This document shows, one piece after another, positions 57,440-64,000 of a stretch of DNA of 64,000 bases. Numbering within the stretch: the stretch's first letter is position 1; each line of letters begins with the position of its first letter. Made by a program: the position numbers and the translations under genes. The stretch comes from Oscillatoriaceae cyanobacterium M7585_C2015_266. Its GTDB lineage: Bacteria > Cyanobacteriota > Cyanobacteriia > Cyanobacteriales > Oscillatoriaceae. The stretch lies in contig DVEG01000010.1 in NCBI GenBank assembly GCA_015295835.1, positions 62,001 to 126,000 on the forward strand, in the 5' to 3' direction. Below the pieces are notes generated by a model. That model saw nothing but the letters and a program-made list of their open reading frames with translations, made no database searches and was not told the origin of the DNA.

Positions 57440-58264
57440 ATGTCAATTGAGGCAACTACAGAAATTTTATCCCAGACAAAAGAAACAGGGGAATGGGAAC
57501 CTCCCATGCCGCCAACAGATTTAATTTTTGACGATGGTGAACCCTTGGAAACAAATCGCCACCGCACGGCTATGAACGTCCTGATTGAATCATTGCAACA
57601 CGCTTGGCGCGATCGCAATGACTTCTACACAGGCGGTAACATGTTCATATACTATAGCAGCAATCAAATTCGCAATCGAGACTTTAGAGGACCCGATTTT
57701 TTTGTCGTCATCGGCGTTGATGGCAGTAAAATTCGGCAAGGCTGGGTAGTTTGGGAAGAAGACGGTCGTTATCCCGATGTTATCATAGAGCTAATGTCTT
57801 CCTCAACAGCACAAATAGACACCGGCGCCAAAAAAGATCTATACGAGCGGATTTTCAGAACCCCCGACTATTTTGTCTTCAATCCTTTCAATCCCAATTC
57901 CTTACAGGGGTGGCACCTGGATGCCAACCAGCGCTATCAGCCCCTCGTGGCAAACGAAAAAGGTTGGCTTTGGTGTGAAACTTTAGGATTGTGGTTAGGA
58001 ACTTGGGAAGGAATCATACAACGAGAATTAGCTGTATGGTTGCGTTTCTATTATCCAGACGGCAATCTCGTCTTGTTACCCTATGAAGCTGCCCAACAGC
58101 AAGCCGAAGCTGAGCGTCTGCGGGCTGAAGCTGCCCAACAGCAAGCCGAAGCCGAGCGTCTGCGGGCTGAAGCTGCCCAACAGCAAGCCGAAGCCGAGCG
58201 TCTGCGGGCTGAGCGCTTGGCAGCCCGATTGAGAGCATTAGGAGAAGATCCTGATGCTTTATGA
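57440..58264 (+). CDS. Uma2-family (DUF820) PD-(D/E)XK nuclease-like protein
   Basis: 274 aa. The restriction-endonuclease-like core has FRGPDFFVV, then YPDVIIELMSSSTAQID and KKDLYERIFRTPDYFVF. The C-terminus carries three perfect or near-perfect 14-aa repeats (EAAQQQAEAERLRA) predicted as coiled coil. Uma2 genes are abundant in cyanobacterial genomes, role unclear. Start ATG at 57440 has GGAGAA upstream. Confidence 0.88.
   Translation: MSIEATTEILSQTKETGEWEPPMPPTDLIFDDGEPLETNRHRTAMNVLIESLQHAWRDRNDFYTGGNMFIYYSSNQIRNRDFRGPDFFVVIGVDGSKIRQGWVVWEEDGRYPDVIIELMSSSTAQIDTGAKKDLYERIFRTPDYFVFNPFNPNSLQGWHLDANQRYQPLVANEKGWLWCETLGLWLGTWEGIIQRELAVWLRFYYPDGNLVLLPYEAAQQQAEAERLRAEAAQQQAEAERLRAEAAQQQAEAERLRAERLAARLRALGEDPDAL
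58085..58210 (+). repeat. Three tandem 42-bp repeats in the Uma2 gene
   Basis: Three copies of a 42-bp unit beginning GAAGCTGCCCAACAGCAAGC, nearly identical in DNA (one synonymous C/T difference seen). Recent duplication is likely, and copy number may vary between strains. They encode EAAQQQAEAERLRA. Confidence 0.9.
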
Positions 58265-58376
58265 TATCTGAAAAATCAGCCTATAGAATCAATACAATTA
58301 ACAACAGTAAGGATAGGGGCGTTTTCTTGCCTCTTTTTTATCTAAATTTTTTTGGGGTTGGTGTGGGATTGAACAA

Positions 58377-60026
58377 TTACTTTAATCTTCCTGAACGCAA
58401 AATACTGATAATTAACCACAATCCTAGAAAGCTTGCTGCATAAAATAAAGCGCTGCTTACAAAGGTTTGTTGAGGTGTTTGTACTTGAGAAAAGGTAATG
58501 GCTGCTCCAATAATTAGGGAGCCTACTACAATACTAAATGAAATTCGATTGGCGGAATCGTCTAAACTGCGGCGCAGCCCGTCAAGTTCTTTTAGTGTTA
58601 AGTTCCATTGCAATGTTTCTGATGTAACTCTATCTAAGAGTAACTCGAATTGACGGGGAGACTGTAAAGATAGGCTTTTAATATCTAGGGCGGTTCTTAA
58701 TGTGGTTTGGAGTATATCGTCGCCAAATAATTGTTTCCGAAATAAATCTGTCATTAGCGGTTTTATTTCGTCAAGCAAGTTGATTTCGGGATCGAATAAA
58801 CGTGCCACTCCTTCTAGATTAGCGATCGCTTTTGCATACAAGCCCATATTGCTCGGCAAACGTATTTTATTGTCGCGGGCAATTTGTAACAGTTCGTAAA
58901 CTACTTGCGAGAGATTGATTTGTGAAAGACTAAGATTATAATATTTTCGCAGCATTTTCGCCAAATCGCTTTCCAAATCAGCGATTTTTTCCGGCTCGGC
59001 TGCATCAGCTAGTTGTATGGTTAATTGCGCACAACGGGCGGCATCTAAATCTACGATCGCTAGCAACATTTCCGTTAGAATTTGCTGCGAGCGCGGATCG
59101 AGTCTGCCTATCATTCCAAAATCTAGTAATGCCAAACGCCCATCTTTCAAATAAAATATATTTCCTGGATGGGGATCTGCGTGAAAAAATCCGTCTATAT
59201 AAATCTGCTGAAAAAAAGTGCGAAATAACAATCTTGTAATCGCTCTGCGTTTTTCAGAAATATCAACTTTGCTATTATTTTCTTGCAAGTCTGCTGACAG
59301 TAGCGGCACCCCCTCTAACCATTCTAGCACTAATAATTTTTCGCTTGTCAACTGCCAATTTATTTCTGGAATTACGATTTGTTTTGGCTCGAACCACTGA
59401 CTTTTAGATAAGTTGCGCCGCAATTGATTTGTGTATCTAGCTTCTTGCGTAAAATCTAATTCTGCCGTCAGAGCGAGCGCAAACTCTTCAGCTAAAGCTA
59501 CTAAATCATAATCTTTACCAAAGTCAGTTAGGGCTACTAATTCTGCCAAGCCTCTAATTAATTCTAAATCCCGCTCGATTAGAGTGTCAATACCTGGGCG
59601 CTGAACTTTTAAAGCTACTAAACGCCCGTCTTTTAATGTTGCTTTGTGAGTTTGCGCTATTGAACCGGCTGCGATCGCATTAGTATTAATATAACTAAAT
59701 ACTTCTTCTATCGGTTTTTTCAATTGCTCCCGGATAACATTTTCTACTTCTCTCCAAGGCACAGGCGGCACATTAGCTTGCAAATCCGTCAAGGCGTCAA
59801 TATATTCTGCTGGCAGTAAGTCTGGGCGCGTACTCAATAACTGTCCTAATTTAACATAAACAGGTCCTAATTCTATTAAAATATTTCGGAGCACGGCTGG
59901 CGGTGGTAATTGCGGTTCTCCCGTCTTTCCACCAGTAAGAATTCCGCGCATGTAATCCCAGCCGTTGCGGAAAACAACTTCTAAAATTTCTCCCTGGCGA
60001 GCGCTAATTTTTGTTAAAGGAAACAT
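58377..60026 (-). CDS. ABC1/UbiB (AarF) atypical kinase-like protein
   Basis: 549 aa. KLGQLLSTRPDLLP, AAGSIAQTHKATL (Ala-rich P-loop substitute), VALKVQRPGI lysine, FHADPHPGN and LLDFGMIGRL are the ABC1 kinase marks. C-terminal two hydrophobic segments (about 505-545) anchor it in membranes. Cyanobacterial and plastid members regulate plastoquinone or tocopherol metabolism; which one this is cannot be told from the sequence. Confidence 0.93.
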   Translation of the reverse strand: MFPLTKISARQGEILEVVFRNGWDYMRGILTGGKTGEPQLPPPAVLRNILIELGPVYVKLGQLLSTRPDLLPAEYIDALTDLQANVPPVPWREVENVIREQLKKPIEEVFSYINTNAIAAGSIAQTHKATLKDGRLVALKVQRPGIDTLIERDLELIRGLAELVALTDFGKDYDLVALAEEFALALTAELDFTQEARYTNQLRRNLSKSQWFEPKQIVIPEINWQLTSEKLLVLEWLEGVPLLSADLQENNSKVDISEKRRAITRLLFRTFFQQIYIDGFFHADPHPGNIFYLKDGRLALLDFGMIGRLDPRSQQILTEMLLAIVDLDAARCAQLTIQLADAAEPEKIADLESDLAKMLRKYYNLSLSQINLSQVVYELLQIARDNKIRLPSNMGLYAKAIANLEGVARLFDPEINLLDEIKPLMTDLFRKQLFGDDILQTTLRTALDIKSLSLQSPRQFELLLDRVTSETLQWNLTLKELDGLRRSLDDSANRISFSIVVGSLIIGAAITFSQVQTPQQTFVSSALFYAASFLGLWLIISILRSGRLK

Positions 60027-60141
60027 ATTTTATCCTAAGTCAGAAATAACCGAAGTGGCAGAGCGTGGTTAAAAATATCAGTAATTAGCTATTAGTCATT
60101 TGCTAACAGCTAATTACTAGAGTAGTTAAAAAATTACAAAT

Positions 60142-61203
60142 TTAGAGCAAGTTCTCAAATTGAGGGTTTTCTTCCAGAGTTTTGAGTACCTGCTTAATAT
60201 CTTGTGTGCGATCTTTTCTAACAATCAGAGTAACATTGCGATCGCGCACCACTACCACATTTTCTAAACCAATGGTAACAATAACATCATCAGGGTTGCT
60301 AGCATATAGAATCGTATTATAGGTATCTAGCCCAATATGAGTAGCTTGCTCAACATTGGGGGCGTCTTTTTTCAATAAGCGCTCAAGGGCATTCCAGTCA
60401 CCCAAATCGTCCCAACCAAACTCTGCCGGCAAGACATAAGCTTTTTGGGTTTTTTCCATTAAAGCATAATCGATACTGGTTTTCGGCAGCTCTGAATAAC
60501 AAGAAGGTCCTTTTTCTCTCAAAGGGCTGATAATTTCCTCGGCATGAATATTAAGTTCTACTAAGACAACACCAACACGGAAAATAAACATGCCGCTATT
60601 CCAACTAAAACGCCCAGTGGATAAAAACCACTGAGCCGTACCGAAATCAGGCTTTTCTGTAAAACGGCTTACCCGATAAGTCGGCAAACCCCTAAAAGTG
60701 CCCACCGGTTGCCCTTGCTCGATATAGCCGTAACCGGTAGCTGGATGAGTGGGCTTCACCCCCAGTGTCACGAGCGCCTCTGTTGCCCTCGCTAAAGTAC
60801 AAGCAGCAGCGATCGTTTGTTTGAACATCTCCTCGTCACCAATCCAGTGATCCGCTGGGAAAAAACCGACAACAGCTTCCTCGCCATAACGTCGCTCAAT
60901 TTCCAAAGACGCCCAAGCCACTGCTGCTGCCGTATCGCGCCCTTCTGGCTCTATGAGTAAATTTTCCAGATGCAGGCAAGGCAGTTGTTCTTTCACCCCA
61001 TCTGCTAGCGGGCCAGAGGTAATGACCCATAAGTTCTCCCAACTGTCGCAGAGTTTGATTAGGCGCTCAGCAGTAACTTGTAGTAAGCTTTTACCGCTGC
61101 CGTCTAGGCTCAAGAATTGTTTCGGTCTGTTGCGGCGCGAAAGCGGCCAGAAGCGTTCGCCTTTACCGCCAGCAAGAATAACAGGGATGATCGGGGGATT
61201 CAT
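60142..61203 (-). CDS. Mannose-1-phosphate guanylyltransferase
   Basis: 353 aa. Makes GDP-mannose for exopolysaccharide and glycans. LAGGKGERFWPLSRRNRPKQF is the GTP/Mg site, FFPADHWIGD the second metal block, FTEKPDFGTAQWFL the sugar site. It lacks the C-terminal phosphomannose-isomerase domain, so it is the single-function form. Divergent from the LCP gene with 146 bases between. Confidence 0.93.
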   Translation of the reverse strand: MNPPIIPVILAGGKGERFWPLSRRNRPKQFLSLDGSGKSLLQVTAERLIKLCDSWENLWVITSGPLADGVKEQLPCLHLENLLIEPEGRDTAAAVAWASLEIERRYGEEAVVGFFPADHWIGDEEMFKQTIAAACTLARATEALVTLGVKPTHPATGYGYIEQGQPVGTFRGLPTYRVSRFTEKPDFGTAQWFLSTGRFSWNSGMFIFRVGVVLVELNIHAEEIISPLREKGPSCYSELPKTSIDYALMEKTQKAYVLPAEFGWDDLGDWNALERLLKKDAPNVEQATHIGLDTYNTILYASNPDDVIVTIGLENVVVVRDRNVTLIVRKDRTQDIKQVLKTLEENPQFENLL

Positions 61204-61349
61204 AGTTAATGTAGTTTTGTGAAATGCTTAATCTTACTGCGCCTTATCGTACAAGGTTTTTTCCCGTTACGCGCCAACTATCGAGAATATAAAACGGTGA
61301 ATTAATGTAGAGAGATAGCTGCGGCTATAATCAGTCGCGTTAAGCTTTT

Positions 61350-62798
61350 GTGATAGCCGCTGCGTGTGAGGTGAATGTGGGACAAGGAATAGAACCGATA
61401 ATTCAGGGCGCAGATTCTCAAACATCTGATCTTTCCCCTCAAACAAAAAAAAAGTCTGAGAGTGCAGCTTTTCGAGTTCCTAGACTAAAACTCGGTTTAA
61501 TCCTAGGACGGTGGATATTATTGAGTACTGGGCTGATTTTGACGGCGACGATTTCGGCGACTCTCGGGGCAACGGTGGCGCTGATCATGCCTTTGTCGCT
61601 GCCATTGTTCGGGATAAAGTCAGATGGTGCGAGCGCACAGTTGTGGCGTCGCAACTTTCAATATCGATTAACGCGCCCAGTGAACATTTTAGTTATGGGA
61701 ATTGATCACCTCAGTAGTTATAATCAAAATCTTACGGATATTTTCAGTGGCAATAGCGATACAATACTGCTATTGCGTTTTGATCCTACGACAAATTCTC
61801 TGAATATGCTTTCAATTCCCCGCGATACTCAGGTGAATATTCCTGGAATTGGCATAGATAAAATTAATGATGCCAACGTCAGAGGCGGGGCTGCTCTGGC
61901 AGCGCGGGTTATCAGTCATACTCTTAATAATGTGTCGATTGATCGTTATGTTCGTGTCAGCACGAGTGCATTTCGGGAATTGGTAGACTTGCTGGGGGGT
62001 ATTGAGGTATTTGTGCCTCAGCCAATGCAATATATAGATGAAACTCAAAAACTTAATATCGATTTAGCTCAGGGCTGGCAAATTCTTAATGGCGAACAGG
62101 CGGAACAATTTGCTCGCTTCCGCAATGATAGTAAAGGAGATATTGGTAGGGTACAGCGTCAGCAGATGTTACTTAAAGCGTTGCTGTCTAGGCTTTCTAG
62201 TATGGCGGTGTTGCCTCGTCTGCCGCAAATTGTCGGTGTGATGCAAAAGTATATTGATACGAATCTGAGTTTTGAAGAGATATTGGCGTTGGTGAATTTC
62301 GGGCTGCAAATAGATGCGAATAATTCAAAAATGGTGATGTTGCCTGGTCGTTTTAGTACTCCGGAAGAGTTTAAAGCTAGTTATTGGATTATAGATGAAG
62401 TAGCTCGCGATCGCATCATGCGCGAGTATTTTTCTGTGTCTCCAAAAAGAAAGAGTAAAGTGGAGAAAACAAGAGAAGGCGGCGTGCTCAGCGGCTCTCC
62501 TCTAACTCTTAAAATTGCCGTTCAAAATGCTTCCAGAACTCCGGGTTTAGCTCGCCGTATGGAGCGGTATCTGGAAAAGCAGGGTTTTCAAAATGTTTAT
62601 GTCATTCAGGATTGGACCGATCTACTGCTTACTACTCAAATTGTCGTCCAAAAAGGTGATTCACAAGCTGCAGCCACTTTGCAACAAGTTTTGGGGTTGG
62701 GTGAAATAGAAGCTACTTCCACTGGCGATTTAGAATCTGATATTACAATTCGCGTTGGCGAGGACTGGGCCCAATTGCTAGCGGGTTTCAATCCCTAA
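61350..62798 (+). CDS. LytR-CpsA-Psr (LCP) family protein
   Basis: 482 aa from a GTG at 61350; GTG codons at 61371 and 61377 are alternatives. Transmembrane helix about 52-76, then the LCP domain (VNILVMGIDH, SDTILLLRFDP, MLSIPRDTQVNIPG, INDANVRGG, RFRNDSKGDIGRVQRQQ) and a C-terminal LytR_C domain (about 385-480). LCP enzymes attach polymers such as glycans to the cell wall, which fits the neighbouring GDP-mannose gene. Acts outside the plasma membrane. Confidence 0.92.
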   Translation: MIAAACEVNVGQGIEPIIQGADSQTSDLSPQTKKKSESAAFRVPRLKLGLILGRWILLSTGLILTATISATLGATVALIMPLSLPLFGIKSDGASAQLWRRNFQYRLTRPVNILVMGIDHLSSYNQNLTDIFSGNSDTILLLRFDPTTNSLNMLSIPRDTQVNIPGIGIDKINDANVRGGAALAARVISHTLNNVSIDRYVRVSTSAFRELVDLLGGIEVFVPQPMQYIDETQKLNIDLAQGWQILNGEQAEQFARFRNDSKGDIGRVQRQQMLLKALLSRLSSMAVLPRLPQIVGVMQKYIDTNLSFEEILALVNFGLQIDANNSKMVMLPGRFSTPEEFKASYWIIDEVARDRIMREYFSVSPKRKSKVEKTREGGVLSGSPLTLKIAVQNASRTPGLARRMERYLEKQGFQNVYVIQDWTDLLLTTQIVVQKGDSQAAATLQQVLGLGEIEATSTGDLESDITIRVGEDWAQLLAGFNP

Positions 62799-62843
62799 AA
62801 TTTATACAGTTTTAAAATACCAAATCTCTCACCCAATCCGCCT

Positions 62844-63260
62844 ATGCCCTTTCACTACACCCGCACCGTTCGTTTTCAAGACACCGATGCCGCTGGCGTC
62901 GTCTACTTTGCCAATGTTCTGGCAATTTGTCACGAAGCTTATGAAGCTTCACTGTCGGCTTCTGGCATTCAGCTGCGATCTTTCTTTACTAACCCAGATG
63001 TGGCTGTTCCCATTGTAAGCGCTAGTGTCGATTTCTTTTGCCCTCTGTTTTGCGGCGATCGCCTTACAATCGAACTCTCCCCCGCCCCACTTACCGACAG
63101 CAAATTTGAAATTAATTATCAAATTTTTGTATCAGAAGATATAGACAAAATCGCCGCTAGGTGCACTACTCGTCATACCTGTATTACTCCAGCAAAGCGA
63201 ATCAAACAGACTCTGCCCCCTGAACTTGTTCAATGGCTACAGCACTTCTCGGCAAAATAG
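62844..63260 (+). CDS. 1,4-dihydroxy-2-naphthoyl-CoA thioesterase
   Basis: 138-aa hotdog-fold thioesterase of the phylloquinone pathway; removes CoA from DHNA-CoA. Catalytic Asp in RFQDTDAAGVVYFAN (about residue 15). FADs typical of the cyanobacterial type. It lies about 450 bases before the convergent menE end, so both belong to the same pathway although on opposite strands. Start ATG at 62844. Confidence 0.9.
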   Translation: MPFHYTRTVRFQDTDAAGVVYFANVLAICHEAYEASLSASGIQLRSFFTNPDVAVPIVSASVDFFCPLFCGDRLTIELSPAPLTDSKFEINYQIFVSEDIDKIAARCTTRHTCITPAKRIKQTLPPELVQWLQHFSAK

Positions 63261-63401
63261 GCCACTTTTACAGAAAAATTTAAGATTAGCGCAACAAATT
63301 TTAAAAAATAGTTTATATTTAATTAACAATTCTACTTCGGGAGCGTCTTGCTTTGGCCAAGAAGCTCTCTCGTCTACGGCTATTTTGAAAATACATACAC
63401 A

Positions 63402-63749
63402 ATGACACTAGAGAAAATAGCTTATCAGTATATCCGAAAACTCGGTTATTGGGATTGCACCGAACAGATTAACCCCCACAACTCAACTAATCCATTATCC
63501 TTAGCTTGGTCAAATCCTAGCACAACGGCTGATCCTGATACGATGTTTCAGATTACTTGGCTACTAAGTTCCAGCGCCCGACGGCAACACCTCAGCCCCA
63601 CAGATGTGCGCATTTTAGAACGAACTGCTGCCGATCTTGTTTACGATGGCCAAATTTTACCAGCTACGAAATCTTACGTTAAATACCTCTGGCAGCAAGT
63701 CGTTCGTCAAGAGTGCCCCCATGAGCTATCCAGTGGCGAAGCCGCTTGA
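63402..63749 (+). CDS. Hypothetical protein, 115 aa
   Basis: From the ATG at 63402 (MTLEKIAYQYIRKLGYWDC); a TTG at 63348 would add 18 residues and follows GGGAG. Rich in aromatic residues and polar loops, soluble. I cannot name a family. Its last 43 bases overlap the menE 3' end on the other strand. Confidence 0.45.
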   Translation: MTLEKIAYQYIRKLGYWDCTEQINPHNSTNPLSLAWSNPSTTADPDTMFQITWLLSSSARRQHLSPTDVRILERTAADLVYDGQILPATKSYVKYLWQQVVRQECPHELSSGEAA

Positions 63750-64000
63750 GTCTTCTGCCAGGATATGGCAATTTCTTGTAGCCATTCGCGATTGACTTTG
63801 CCCTGGGAATTGCGGGGTAAACTTTCCACCGCTACCCAGTATTTGGGTTGCTTAAATTTGCTTAATTTCTCTTCTAAGGCTGTTTTTAGAGTAGCAGTCG
63901 AAACTTCTGAATTACGGGGAATGTAAACCGCTGTAACTACTTCCCCCCAATTGCGATCGCTTATTCCCAGCACGCAAACATCTGCTACTAAGCCGGTGGC
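63707..64000 (-). CDS. menE: O-succinylbenzoate-CoA ligase, C-terminal part (runs off the window)
   Basis: 98 codons including the edge. Reads ATGLVADVCVLGISDRNWGE then VVTAVYIPRNSE, a C-terminal AMP-binding domain, and ends SLPRNSQGKVNREWLQE, the catalytic-lysine block of acyl-CoA synthetases. Its closeness to DHNA-CoA thioesterase supports OSB-CoA ligase over other acyl-CoA synthetases. The N-terminal part lies beyond 64000. Confidence 0.8.
   Translation of the reverse strand, partial: ATGLVADVCVLGISDRNWGEVVTAVYIPRNSEVSTATLKTALEEKLSKFKQPKYWVAVESLPRNSQGKVNREWLQEIAISWQKTQAASPLDSSWGHS

Noticed and set aside
58014-58238. Antisense frame over the 42-bp repeats of the Uma2 gene
   Set aside because: Open only because the repeat unit lacks stops in that frame; a by-product of the tandem repeat.
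1-64000. CRISPR arrays, intact insertion sequences, prophage genes
   Set aside because: No regularly spaced direct repeats, no transposase or integrase, no phage structural genes seen on either strand.

Overview
This window is a stretch of cyanobacterial chromosome. Evidence: many copies of the HIP1 octamer GCGATCGC, a photosystem I subunit (psaK), the cyanobacterial alkane pair ado/aar, the fbp-tal-zwf-opcA operon, bifunctional F/SBPase (glpX), a narM-like gene, a HetZ-family gene and phylloquinone genes. Moderate GC and the presence of HetZ and NPDV-type repeat proteins suggest a filamentous, Oscillatoria/Microcoleus-like organism; this is an inference. I see no intact insertion sequence, prophage or CRISPR array. 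Most of the window is core genome, with small decayed pieces in the gaps.

Layout. 0.1-4.5 kb: class II ribonucleotide reductase interrupted by a LAGLIDADG intein, a small conserved protein and an RRM RNA-binding protein with a long leader. 4.8-10.2 kb: oxidative pentose phosphate operon fbp-tal-zwf-opcA, closed by a terminator. 10.3-14.7 kb: alpha/beta hydrolase, class A beta-lactamase-like protein, membrane-linked GTPase. 14.8-17.5 kb: psaK, trpF, folE and a short-chain dehydrogenase. 17.6-20.6 kb: accA-aar-ado, linking malonyl-CoA supply to alkane synthesis. 20.7-28.2 kb: small and hypothetical genes, rubredoxin, an RmlD-like reductase, a BaiN-like flavoprotein, a HEAT-repeat protein, and a GNAT/small membrane protein pair. 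28.3-37.7 kb: dusB-argF, glpX, hemA, a UPF0182 membrane protein and tldD. 37.8-44.2 kb: an oxidoreductase remnant, two orphan proteins, a sugar aminotransferase, a TauE/SafE permease and a UPF0104 protein. 44.3-53.6 kb: a repeat-bearing subtilase with an in-frame stop, larC, a Sua5/YciO gene, a structured intergenic region, a HetZ-family gene, a PHP phosphoesterase, a CHRD-RTX protein and narM. 53.9-64 kb: a Ser/Thr kinase, DUF2103, clpS, tRNA-Pro, gpx, a Uma2 nuclease, an ABC1 kinase, a mannose-1-phosphate guanylyltransferase, an LCP protein, DHNA-CoA thioesterase and the C-terminus of menE running off the edge.

How the genes work together. Carbon metabolism dominates: both cyanobacterial FBPases are present, and G6PDH sits with its activator OpcA. 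G6PDH carries the two cysteines tied to redox control in Anabaena. AccA, AAR and ADO form the fatty acid to alkane branch. The last 1.2 kb is part of the phylloquinone pathway.

The best items for a second look are: the intein placed exactly before the thiyl-radical cysteine; the subtilase with an in-frame TAA inside its repeats; a 170-bp decayed oxidoreductase next to tldD; a folded 120-nt segment upstream of the HetZ-family gene that could be a regulatory RNA or an IS200/IS605 right-end relic; and a second over-represented octamer, GCGAGCGC. I did not find a clearly new multi-gene system.
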